From: Eopsaltria australis
Taxonomy: Eukaryota; Chordata; Aves; Passeriformes; Petroicidae
NCBI GenBank assembly: GCA_034509425.1
Contig: JAVTVJ010001792.1
Span: 124,001 to 188,000, forward strand
Direction of reading: 5' to 3'
Length of the DNA stretch: 64,000 nucleotides
Each line of letters starts with the position of its first letter. The stretch's first letter is position 1. Shown here in pieces: positions 27,001 through 40,700 of this stretch. Made by a program: the position numbers and the translations under genes. Below the pieces are notes generated by a model. That model was given only the letters and a program-made list of their open reading frames with translations. It searched no databases and was not told the DNA's origin.

Positions 27001-30000
27001 GTTTTGCATTATCAACTATTTCACACAGTACAGTCTGTTGGTGCACTCAAATGCTTGCTGTCACTGCTGATAGCTCAAAAGTGTAATGCAAACAGAGTTT
27101 CTAGAGGATTCTGCATTCTCCAGGCAAACAATCTATTTTAAATTAATTTTATTATTTTATTTTGTTTCATCTTAGGAAATGATAATTTCTGGGCTTCAGC
27201 CTGAAACCACATACTCTTTCACTGTGACAGCCTATACAACTAAAGGTGACGGAGCACGCAGCAAGCCCAAACTTGTATCTACTACTGGTGCAGGTAATAC
27301 TTATATCCAGATTAAGCTCTAAAGGAATCCTTTGACTTCTTCTGCTACTGTTTTGTTCTTACTATTTGGAAGTTTCCTGTTGTGTGAAAAGTGTTTCTAG
27401 GACATAGGATTTTCTGTTTCAGTATTTGGACCTTCATTTATTTATATAAAAATAGAGCCAGTGACTCCCTTTGTCCCTTTCTCAGTTCCAGATGAGGTCA
27501 CTTTTTAGTTTTTAGTAGCTGTTCCACTATTATCAGTGTCTTCTTTGAGAGGAAAAAGTAGAAATTCAGAGCTGAGAAGGATATTTGAAAAACTTGTAAA
27601 GGGCTTTCATAATCTTCGTGAAAGTAGCAAGACTACTGCCTGTCACTAAAACATTGAAAGAACCCATGTGTATGACATTCACTACTTACCTCAGAAGAAT
27701 GTAATTATTAAAGCAGAGAATTGGAAAACAGAATGAAACTCCATCCTGTGAAACACTGAATATTGATTCAGCGGTAATTTAAGGAGCAAACTGGGGCAAA
27801 ACACACTCTGCCACTGTGTTCGCTCTGCGTTTGATCACAGGTGGTACTAAATGGTGGATATCTTGACTGCATAAACAATACACTAGTTAGCACAGATAGG
27901 ATGAACCAAACTGCTTGTAGTGAGGAACAATTTTTTTTACAAATGTGTCACTGTGGCACAGCTTAACCAATTGATGCCACCACAGCTTTAGTGTGATGCT
28001 TACCTGCAGGTGTTCACAATCTGTAGGTATTGTGTTCATTTTCAGAGGTTTGTAGTGCATTAAGGATATTCCATTACAATCACATGTAGCACCGTTACAA
28101 TCTCTCTTAATAACATTGTATTGTTTATGCTAATAAGTGAAATCAAAAAGGCATATATATTTGTGTTTATAGTGATTGATTCAGTTTTTGAAACAATCAC
28201 TGAATGCAGAGCACCTCTTGTGTTTATATCAAAACCATCTATATCCTTTTCCTGCTAGGTTCCTTGGAAAAATCTCAGTCTTTGTGGCTAAATGCACAAT
28301 GTTTAATTTCAGATCTTAGAATACAATCTAGTCATTACTCTTGGCTACTGCTGAAACCTCTCCTCTAACTTACCTTTCCTGAATTCTCATACTCTGAGAA
28401 AAAAGGTGATGCATATTTCTGGCATGTATTGGAACTTGATTTAAGAAAAAAAGGCACTTGATCCATTACTCTTTTTTAAAGTTCAATTTCCAATTTAAAT
28501 AAATACAATTATATGAATTATAATTTTATTAGTTCCTAGACATAAACATAGGTTATGCAAATGTGCTTGCAAAACTTGGCGTTTCACTGCATTTAGTCCT
28601 TATTGACTGTTCATGGGTCATTCTACCAAGATCTTTGATGCTTCTGCTTAAAAAAGAACAAAACCTATGTCCCATATAAACTTGACCAAAGAGCAGTAGA
28701 GGCATTTCTGTGAATATAATGCATATTACACTGTTCTTGTTTGCTTAACCCTGTGAACAAGTGATGTTCCTGGGATTAACAGCTAGTTACCCTTTTGCTC
28801 CTTCATACATCCCAGACTATATGAAATCTCTTCACTGGGTGTTGCAGCTTGCTGTGTTTGGGCTTTTTTGGTAAGAAAAATTTGTATGCAGATTTTTGAA
28901 AAAAAGAGATATTGAATATAGTCAGTACCAAGAGCTTCCTGTTCACTTTCTATGAGAATACATCACACAAGGGAAGGAACGATGCATTAACACCAAAGGG
29001 TTGCAGGTCTGTAATGCAATCTCCTATTCACTTTGAGTTTCCATTTGATTTTTTTTCCTAGAAAGGTGCTATTCAAATACCACAATAAAGAAAATGAAGG
29101 GTCTGACTTTCTAGTCTTTTTAAGTTTGAATGAAATTGACTGAGATTGTACCCATGAGAGATATGGATAAGAGAAAGGAGAATAGATGTCTGAACATTTA
29201 CCAGAGAAGCTATCTGTAAGGTATTCAGACAGTAACTATTCAGCTGTCCAGTTAGTGATACAAAAGCATAATTTACATTTTTAGGCAGGAAAGATTCACC
29301 AAACATAAGTAAGCCTACAGTATGGTAACTCAGTTATTAGCAAAGTCACTGAGTGATGTTGATATTTTCATTAGGAGTGTGCTTTTGTCTTATAGTCAGT
29401 TTACTATCCTCACTATTGAAATCAGATGGAACAAAAAACTATTACTAAGCATTTCTAAGTCAAAGTACTCATTAAATTACTTGAGGCAGAAGTTTAAAAA
29501 TGCATGATTAACAAGATCTTGATAAAAATGATGACTTACTAGTCAGTGATATCATACAATTTTAATGACGATTTTAATCAGACCTTTAACTTCTGTGTCA
29601 CAGTAGTGGAAGAATCTCATAGGACAGTAGCTTGTCCATTGCTTGTCATTTACTCTCATACTGGACAGCATGAAATACAGATTTCAACTAAAAGAAGAAA
29701 GTTTATATTAAGGCGGTGATGTACTTTATAGTACCTAACAGAAAAAAATTACATCAGGTAATTTGGCAAAGACAGCTTGCAAGAGCTTCTACTAGTTCTG
29801 GCAAGCCATTGCAGCAATCTGCTGCAAAGGGAGGGTATGTGAGAGATGTCTTTCTATGTAGTAATGGAAGAGGATTTCACTAGATCAGAGAGTATATTTT
29901 ATTTTATGGACAATTTCACTTTTTTAGGCTCATGGAAAATTCAGGTTATTATCAGAAATCTCTAGACAGAGCTCTTTGGTGACACAACTGTATATACGAC

Positions 30001-31757
30001 TGCACAGAATCCTGTCATTTGTCCTAAAAGACTGTAATATTCATAAGTAAATCATACTAAAAGTAAATGTTAACTGAAAGCTTTCTGGAAATAGGAAGAA
30101 ATTTGTCTGCTTTGCAACATCAGATGGGCTTTATGGTATTAAAAAAAAAAGTGACTATTGTTATTTACTATTTTAGTCACAGGGTATTTCATTGGATAAG
30201 TAAGCTTTATTAGTTCCCTGGTTCTAATCAAGAGCAAGTATTAGTTTCTTTCTTTATCTGTAGTTACCACAAAGGTTAAAGTGTAATTCTAATTGTGAAG
30301 TCTGCCATAAGAAAAAATAAAAAAGGCAATTTATCACAAAAATAATTTAATTATACTTTCCCATAATCTCTCCTCTTGGAAGCTGAAGGAGTTATTATTC
30401 TTTTTAAGCAAACTATTTTTTGCTCTGCTAAACTGATGCCAGTACTAGTTAGAAGGCAGAGAAAAATATAGCCTGCAAAAGCCCTTCACAGCCTTCTCTT
30501 TGTTCCATAAAGACTTGTAGTGGTCAGTGAGGAACTAGTCAGAACTAGTCAGAGAGACATTCGTTACACAGCAGAAAGTGTGGGAAAATACTCACAAGAT
30601 TCCATAATAATGCTGCCAGGTGAACTCAACATTTAAAATTAAAGATATTTGGAAAATTTATATCAAACCTACTATAATTCTTATGAAATTAGAAGCAATG
30701 TTATGACTTAGAGGTAACGAGGAAAGAACTTGCTAAATGCAGAATTTTCTTCAAGGCATGCCATTCTTCTTTCCTCATTCCTAATTCTTTATGGAATGGT
30801 AGTTAGCCCTTCTGACAAAAACAATCTGATTTGCTGGGTGCCTGAGAAGTGAAGATAAGTAATAAAATCTACTGAAGTGTTTGATACAGGAACCAGAGTT
30901 CACAGTGCAGCAGTTATGTTCACATGGAAAGGCTTCAAATGAAGATGAAACTAGTTAGTCTTCGTTGATGACTGTGTTGTCATTGCAGTACTATTCCTGA
31001 AACTATTCTGGTCTCTTGACCTGTCAGGCATTGGGAATGAACACCAAGTTTCTAAATAGTTATAGATATGTTTCATTATCAAATAAATCGCTGTAATAGA
31101 AACAGACTTTTTTGAAATAGAAATATTATTGAAAATATAAATGAAATGTATACATGACATGAATAAATTAAAATTAATTAATCAATTAAATAGAAACAGT
31201 AAATGAGAATTCATATTGGGACTCCAAAAATGTACACTGTATAAATTGTGTAATGGTATTTCTGGCTTGATTAGGAATAATTGAGTCCTCTCTGGACTGA
31301 TTCAATCCCCCTCAATGTCCATACCACACTTGCAGTCTGAACTTCTCTAAAAGACAAATCACCAGTTTGGACCAATGGGTCCCAGTTAAGATTGTGACTC
31401 TATGCAGTCTATAGGTTAAGAAGAACTACCAATTTAGTCTTCTTCAAAAGAAATCCAGTTCATGTGCACAAAAACCATGCTGGAAAATAAATTATATGTG
31501 ATAAGCCATGGTGGAAAATACTGAATTCCAAACTGTGATACCTCTCCATAGTGGAGGTGGAGGTGATACGTGCATGGAAACTAGAATGACAGGATTCTGT
31601 CACATGGAGTAATGATTTTTGAGGGCAAAGTTGTTCTGACTTCTGCCACATTTTAACTATTAATGATAAAAGTTCTGTTAAACTTATCTAGAAACTTGTA
31701 ATTTCTTCATAAATTATTTTCCCATTTACAGGAAATGTGCCTTGGATGTTTATGGGA

Positions 31758-31788
<31 letters not shown>

Positions 31789-34700
31789 GCAAACAAGGAT
31801 TTGTGAGACAGAACCATTCCTAAGACATTTGTTGGAAGTTTTACTTCTTGATTTGTGATCCTAGATCCTGTGCCTTTGAATGTGCTCTGTATTTAGAAAT
31901 AATGGTAAGGGAAGAAGACAAAAAAGCAGTAAACATCTCTACTGTTGCAGTTCCTTATACTGTATGACTAAATAGTGCAGGAGCCAGACACTATTTCTTC
32001 ATTAGGACGGTAATATGTGGAACTAAGAGTGAGGAAAGAGAAAATATATCCCTATTCCTGCTACAACTAGCCTCGAGAATTGTACGTGCAATTGTGTTTA
32101 TGTCTATCCTCTTTAAATAACATTGTGCTACAGTTCCAGGCAAACCTCGGCTTGTGATTAGCCACACACAGATGAACACGGCTCTAATTCAGTGGCATCC
32201 TCCTGTGGAAACTTTTGGCCCGCTGCTGGGTTACCGCCTGAAGTTTGGTCGCAAAGACATGGATACATTAACGACCATGGAGTTCTCAGAGAAGGAAGAT
32301 CACTTCACGGCCACAGACATTCACAAAGGAGCTTCTTATGTCTTCAGGCTCTCAGCTAAAAATAAAGTGGGCTTTGGGGAGGAGATGGTTAAAGAGATTT
32401 CTGTTCCTGAAGAGGTACCCAGTGGATTTCCCCAAAATCTCCACTCGGAAAGCTCTACTTCTACATCAGTTCAATTAACTTGGCAGATGCCACTCTTGGC
32501 AGAAAGAAATGGCATTATCACCAAATACACCATCTTGTACAGAGATATCAATGTTGCTTACCAGCCAGTTGAACTCCCTGTTGTTCCTGCTGATACCACT
32601 ATGACACTTTCTGGCTTAAAACCAGATACCACTTATGATGTAAAAGTACGTGCCCACACAAGCAAAGGGCCTGGTCCATATAGTCCAAGTGTCCAGTTCA
32701 GGACACTACCCTTGGATCAAGGTAGGATTTGTCTGCTTATGGCGTTGACCTTTAAAGGAGTATCGGTCTTTGGATATCAGTGTTTTTGAAGGTGTAAATA
32801 AAACTGACCGGCCCATTCATAAAAATAGGTTCATCTAACACAAAAGGTAAAGTATATAAATCTTAATATGTTTTGGATGCCTTAGAATTCAGTTGTCCCT
32901 TACCAAGCAAGTTCTGGCTAACTTCTCTTCACAATATTTTCAGGTAAGGAAAATATGCGTATTGGGTTGTCACTAGATAAGAGTGAGAATGAGTTTAAAT
33001 GTGGTATTTAAATATGAACAAACAGGTAGGAGAACTGAATCCTTGTTGATTTTTTACCTAAATGGAAAGCTAATACTCCCAAGTAGCAGTGGAAATATGA
33101 CAAGATCTGAGCTCCAAGATGTTGTTTATATACATTGTTTCTTTTTTTCCAGCAGTGTTTGCAAAAAATTTTCATGTTAAAGCAGTAATGAAGACTTCTG
33201 TTTTGCTGTCCTGGGAAATTCCAGAAAACTACAATTCAGCTTTGCCTTTCAAAGTAAGTTACTTTCTGTTTGTACAAGAGAAAATAACAGAAACTAGGCA
33301 GTGTATTTACCTGATTAAGTAGCTTACTAAATATCTACCATGAACATGTATTGAGGGTAACATTGTTTCTAAGCTTGCATATTAATCAGCAATGTTGAAC
33401 CAAACTGTTAAATTCAGTCAGTTGGCAATATGAGTTTTCCACTAATGTGTCAGTGTTTCCAAGTCAGGCTCGTACTGGTTAATATGCTGGTTAATATGAT
33501 AAGAAGACCTTGCTAATTTTTAATTTACTGCTACAATATTTTAAAGAAAACTGTGAAAGAAAATAAAAATTTTCGTTTTTTCTCATCCTTTCCATTGCGA
33601 ATACAATTGAGTACCATTTTGGTTTTTGTCTCTTCAGTGTACAACAGCACATTTTTGATTTACAACTCTTTTACTCCACTACCTATAGCTCTATCTGGTC
33701 ACAGAGACTCAGTATAACATGCAGTCTGCCTGGAATTTCTTCTGCTTCATTCTTAACCAGTTGTGTCATCTCAGGCAGTAGCAAGTGAAGAACAGTATTT
33801 TAGGAACCAAATGGTTCAAAAACCTTTCTAAATAATGAGTGTGAATGAAAAAGTCAGGATAATTTTAACAGGAGTACCTTGCTATAAATTCTGGATTCAA
33901 GAAAAGCTGCTTATTTTGAAAAAGTGAAATCAGATTTCAGGAGTGTTTACATTGCTTTATATTAATGTAGTACTTTTTTTCCCCCTGAAAGTGAGACATT
34001 TACTTGCAGTCATGAATTCAGTATTGTTTTACACCCTAAAATGCCCAGTAACTTTCTTTTTTATAGCTAGATTGATTCCTGAATTCAGTGTGACAGCATC
34101 ATTTGCCTTCTCCTAGTAACCAAAACTACCTTTGTGTATTAACTTAGATCCTCTATGATGATGGGAAAATGGAGGTTGATGGACGTGCTACTCAAAAGCT
34201 GATCACAAACTTGAAGCCAGAGACATCATATTCATTTGTCCTGACAAACAGAGGGAATAGTGCTGGGGGTCTTCAGCACAGAGTAACTGCAAAGACTGCT
34301 CCAGACGTGCTTCGCACAAAGCCAGTCTTCATTGGAAAGACCAACTTAGATGGCATGATAACTGTGGAACTTCCAGAAGTACCCTCAAATGAGAATATAA
34401 AGTGAGTGAATGAATGACGTACCATTGTTTTTATCTCCAGAGAGATGACCATTCTAACTCTTGATGGTGGATCACGGCTTTATCCTTTATAACAGGACAG
34501 AGACTACAGTACTCTGCAGTAGTATTTAACTAATATCCATGTAATATTTGATATAGTAAACTAGGAGGTGATATTGACTCTCTCCAGGGACAGGAGGCCT
34601 TACAGGGGAATGACTGCCTTACTGGGCAGTCATGAGTGGCATGAAAATTAAGAACAAATGCCAAATTCTGTTGTAAAGGTTCTTAAATACATCCAATGGA

Positions 34701-37700
34701 GGGCAACAAAGTTGATGGAAGGACTGAAAGGAATGTCCTCTGAGGAGCTGCTTGGGCATGTTTAGCTTGGAGAAAAGAAGGCTGAGGGCTGACCTCCTTG
34801 CTCTCTGCAGGTTCCTGGGGAGGGGAAGTGAAGAGGGGGCTGCTGGTCTCTTCTTCCTGAAATCCATTTATAGAACATGAGGCAATGCCTCAGAGCTGCA
34901 TCAGGGGAGGTTCAGATGAATTAGGAAGCATTCCTTTACTGTGAGTTTTTTCAAACTGGAAGAGGCTTCTGTGTGAGGTGATTAATGTCCCAAGCATGTC
35001 AGTGTTTGAGAGGTTTTTGGATGATGCCCTTAATTTAACTTTTGGTCAGTCCTGAAGTGATGAGGTCGTAGGAATAAATGTTCACTGTATGTCAGTTCCA
35101 ACTAGAACTCAAGTTTGTCACATAGCCAGGTATGTGAGACTTGTATGGAGGCTGATTGTCCTTCAGTTTGCAGATTTTTCTCTGAGTAAGCCATGTAAAA
35201 ATACTGTGCTTCGTCACTGACTGCAAGATGAGGCATGCAGAAAACCAGTTGTATTTTGAGCAATATATCATCTCAAAAAGGATTGATAACCCATTAATGC
35301 TACCCTGCTGTAGCTCCTTGTCCTCCTCAGATTCAGTCACTCAAGAATTATATGGAGTTTTAATGAATTGTTACTGCACTTAAATTAATTCAGATTAATT
35401 AATTCAGATGGTTTTATCAGGATAAAATTACCTTGTCTTCTCCACTGGTCTCAGAAGGAAAACAAGAGATTTTGCAAAAAATTGGAAGTTTTCTAGAGGT
35501 TACGTAGATTTTGAGGGGGAACAGGTGATGTGGAAATTTAAACAACGGAAATAGGACTGAGGACCTGAGAGCACATGGTCAGCAGGGATTAGAAAGGTTA
35601 GACAGTAAAGATTTGCCAGGAAAGCATGAAGCATGTTAAAATCAATAAGTGTTATTACCCTGCTTATAGTGATTCTTGTTGATCTGTAAGGTTCCCATAT
35701 GTAATGTAAAGGAAATGGGGAGGAAAATAAGCCATTCATTAAATGTTAGAGATTCAACTTGTCCACTCCCTGGTGGATTTTTACAGCTTTCTAGAAAGCT
35801 GCCCCCTTTTTCATTGCTGTCTGAAGATTTTGAGGCAGGTAAGGTCAAGAAATAAATGACTTTGAAACATTAAAAGGATGAAAAACTGAAAAATGTAGTC
35901 ATTATCATTAGATTGAGTAAGATGCGGTCAGTAACAAATGCAGCTAAGGAAGACTGAAGATGGAATGAGTCAAAAAAGATTTATGAGGCAGAGCATTCAC
36001 AGAGAGAAAAATGTGCAGGATAGCTGATCAGACAGTAGTAGAAGATAGCAATTCCCTTCTTTTTATATTGTGTAAAAAAGTTAAAGAGGCTAAGTGACAT
36101 CATAAAAGGTACATTAAATCTACAAGGTCCAACTGCCAGTTTTGCAAATAATGTATCTCCTGCTTGTACATCTGTTTTCTAAGAAGAGTTGATCAGGCTG
36201 AGAAAGTAAAACACAACAACAAAGATTGACTTGACCCTTGGAGCAGGCATAATAAAGCAGCTACATACTGAACAGAAAACCTGACCTGGCGCTTGTTAGA
36301 ATAAGTAAGGTTATTCTGCATTAGTCTTTGTGTGGGAAGAAGAATTTCATTTATTAGTTACGTTGACATTTTTAGACATGCTGCTCCTCTTGGTACATTG
36401 TATGCTCAGGATTGTCCCTAGCTTGCAATCGAGTACTGAGAATTTTTCGATAGTACTAATTACACAGAAAGTGAAACAGGTAATGGTTCGCTCTAATGAA
36501 GTACAGGTAATGAGAATGAGTGTAATGTTAAAAAAGTCTTAGTACTATTTGTAATTAAAGATGGTAGAATTTGTAAATGTTTGATGGTGATACAGCATAG
36601 AAATTGGTGCAGAGCTCAATGTATGATTAGTAAAATGTATCTCTTTTGCTCATCTCAGTGGAGCAAGTTCTGAGTTTTTCTTTCTCTTAGTATTTTGGGA
36701 TATTTCCAAAGCAATTTTTATGTGTAAAGGACAGTTCATGTTTCTTTGAATCTCTTACATCTTTGAAAAATATTAAGTAAAAAACAGGGTTTTGTGGAAG
36801 ACTTTAGCCTTTCAAATACTCAGTAGATAAAATAATATCCAAACAAACCTCTTATTTCTCACCCTCCTCCCTCCCCTCTCTCCCCCAAAAAGACACAACC
36901 TAAAACCAAACAAGCAAAAAATGAAGTAAACTATAGAACATATTTTTTAGTTTTTTGCAGATAGCTAAAAATCACAGAAATTTGCTGTCCTTCACAATTT
37001 GCAGCACTCCATATTGGTTTGAATATTTTCATTTTTCTGCTTCCTATTGATCTACTTGTTCTTTCAGTTTAAAATACTCTATGTGTGCTGAAAGTCTTAG
37101 TAGATTTTCAAAGTTATGAGAGGGAGACTTTTCATGAAGGAAATGAAAAAGAGGGTGAAAGTTACATATATGTGCTGGATGTTCCTTGATTGAGAAGAAA
37201 AATGTATGAACACTCCGTTAGCTTAAAAAATAAAATGATGAAAAAAAAAAAGGGAAAGGATAAGTATGTATTTTTGATGTTTGAAACACATAGAGGGACA
37301 AGTTCTCAATTCTTTTTTTCTTGACTCTTAGGCATCTATTAAAGAAAGGATATGTTGGTTGTTACTGTATACATGGATAAGTTCGCTAGGATTCAAAGTA
37401 TTTTTAATTGACCAATGCGGGTTTAAAATTTGGGCTCCACCAGCTTTACAGTTTTACATCTTTTTGAAAGATGATTTATAATACTGTCACTATAGGAATT
37501 AATGTCACGGATGTTTTTAAAACACTGGAATGCAGCAAGTGGACACTAGTTAAAAATTTGTGAGCTTTTTTTCCAGTACTCCTGTCGGAGGTCAGCATTT
37601 CTATAGAAAACATACTCAAATTTCTTAAACAAGAATGAATGAATACATGTACTTCCTACAGGAGTTGTAAATCTAAAGTTTTGTTGCATATATTTTATGG

Positions 37701-40700
37701 GAAAGCACTTTAAATAAGAAGAGATGATTAAAATATGTCAATGGCATGCACTGCTGTGGTAAAAAAAATAGTTTTTATAGTTGACTTAGACTGAGATGGT
37801 TTTTAGTAAATTGTAAGGCATCTCCTTTTCTGTAGACTCTTTTTTGTTAATTACTTAGGATTTTCAGCTGCATTGCATGAGTAAAATTAATAGTTTTGCA
37901 GAAGATTGATTGGGTTGTACAAAAAAATGCAGACTGGAAGAGGAGATGGCCCATGAGACACTAAAATTATTTTCCGTAATGTAGACCCAGAAACGCCTTC
38001 ATAAGCTTTTGTTACTAGAAACAAAGAAAACCAGTTTCTTTCCCTCTTCCCTGAGATGGAGAATGCTTAACTTTTTGACAAGTGTGTTTATCAAGAAGAT
38101 GTATATTATACTATCCTGCATGTCCTGCAGTTGTGATTCTGCTTCTTCTTCCCCTACACTAATGTGAAGTTACGGATCTGCCTGACACATATCCAGGCTT
38201 TGTGAAGTAAACAATGAAAGTGCAGATCTCCATCATACTAGAATATATGATTTACTAGTCACCATGGGTGGGGAGGAGGAAACTATTTTTAGGACAATAT
38301 TTCTGAGGAAAACTGATATATGTAATTTGTAAATCCTAGATATAAAGGGTATATATCAAGCTCTCTTACCTATGACTGTGAACAGAATACTTAAGTAGAT
38401 AAAGCTAATGGTGTTTGATTGTCAAAAGGAAAAAGAGTATGGGTGCACTGCATGTCATATTTTCTTTCTTTTCTATTTATTATGATATTGGCATTAATGA
38501 ATGCCTTTTCTTAACTTACTATTCTGATTATACATTAAAATGGGAAGATGGGTTGGTAATTGAGATTTAAATAAATGGTAATATGTTTCAATTTAGGGCT
38601 TTGGGGTTTTTTTCCCAGTGTGATGGTGGCAGGGCAAAAATAACCTATGGCTCTTGTCTTTCATGTTGGCATTTTAGTACATTGTAATTAAAGTTTTTAT
38701 AAATATTTATATGTTCACAAAAAAGGCAGGTAATTGGTGCCATTTGTTTGTCAAATGCTTTACAACTGATGCTATTTCAAGAGTGTGAATGTTTACAGCT
38801 CTGTTTGACAGTGACATATTAATGTTCAGAAGTTTATTCTAAACATACCACTTTTCTCTTTAGTTCCTCTAAACAGACCTACTCCATCAGTTTATCTGTT
38901 CCTTTTCATTCAACTTCACTTTTGTTCACCTGTTTCATTTACAGAGGCTATTACATAGTTATTGTGCCTTTGAAGAGGTCTCGTGGAAAGTTTATCAAAC
39001 CATGGGAGAGTCCAGATGAAATGGAACTAGATGAGGTACTGTATATGGTTTGGATTTTTTTCCCTTCTTCTTTATTAAAGAAATAGTCTTGCTGGTTTTA
39101 GATCATTAATTCACCAGTTTCAAAAGTTTTGGTTGTCAGGACATTTTATATTTGTATTTGAATTTGAATTAGTGAAGACTAAAACAAAAATTCAAATTAC
39201 TTAAATGAGAAGACAGTAAAGACATTAACTTGCAATCAAGAACACAAAGTTTCTGATACTTGTTGACACTAATATTTTATTCTTTTTCTATTGTAAAGAG
39301 TGATGCAAAAGTGCAGGAGGTGAAATGAGTTGTCAGCAAAAGCTTAATCACCAACAATATGAACTGTAATAAAGGTCTGGTTCATTAGAGGGGTGTTTAC
39401 TAAGTCTGTAACAAATGCTAAATTGCAGTTTGCACCACAGTTTAACATTTGACCTTCTAGTGATGTTTTTACCTGATTGTCATATACTGTAATCCTTCTG
39501 ATGAGATGTAGCCTCCATTCCACCAACAGTTTGTAATCAGAAATAAATGCATGAAAAAGGAAGGAAAGAGCAACATTGTGTTATCATTTGAAACTATAAA
39601 TGATGTTAATCCAAGGAGGGGAACAATTTTTATTTTAGAAATAAGCTCAACAATGCTAAAAATCAATTCAGTATGTTATTGATATAGTAATAATTTCAGA
39701 AGTATAGTATTCACCCCTGTTTTCTGTTTTACTAAAGGACAATATTGCTCATGTGAACTCGTCTTTCTTCTTTCAGTCTGTAAATTTGTAGTAATGCAGA
39801 AGTTTATGATTTTAAAGTTCTTTTCAAGCTTTCATATTAGAGACTTTTATAAAAGACAGGTGGTATTATTATTGTTCTAGTTGTGTCTGGCCAAGTTTTC
39901 AGATGACATTCAGATGCTCTGGTACTTTGTACATGTAATATCTCTGCAAGTCAAAGACTATAATCATGGTCTTTTTTACTCCTGATATTGTGATCTTTTG
40001 ACTGTATACCATTTCTGTGTCTTTTTTTTTTTTGGTGGATTCAAGAGTTTTATGTCCCAGAGATAACCTCACCATATGCTTCCCTATAACACAATTACTG
40101 GGAAGTTTTGATCACCTGCAAGCAAGAATAAAGGTTCTTTTCTTTCCTGCCATTGACAAAATGGACATATATTTCAAATTTTGCACCACAATATATAGGG
40201 AAAATAAAGATCTTCACAAAACTAAAAGTGTTGTAGGAAGCGTTCAAAATATAAATGGAATTATTTCAATCTTAATCACAACAGGCAAATCCTTAATCAG
40301 AAGATTAAAAACAACTGTTCAGAGGAAGGCATGATGACTGACTGATTCAACCCTATGTTTCTTCTTGACCAGTTTCATTTATGTCATCATCTCACTTCAT
40401 TCAACCACAGCAATGGCTTCCTTTGATCTATTAACTTCTTCCCTTTAAAAGAACTTGTTGTAAATGCCATCAGCTCAGGATCATAGTCATAGGTGACATC
40501 AAATACAGTTAAACAGTAAAACTCTGACATTCATATCCATACAGTAATGGAAACTGATTGAGTATTACCACCCACTTTTAACATCCAGAGACTGCAGTCA
40601 CATTCAGCAGCATTAACAGATTAAAGGATAGGTGCCAGATGACATTGAACTTCCTGGCAATTAAATTCTATGGTTCCTGCTGATTCCTATAACAAAGGGT

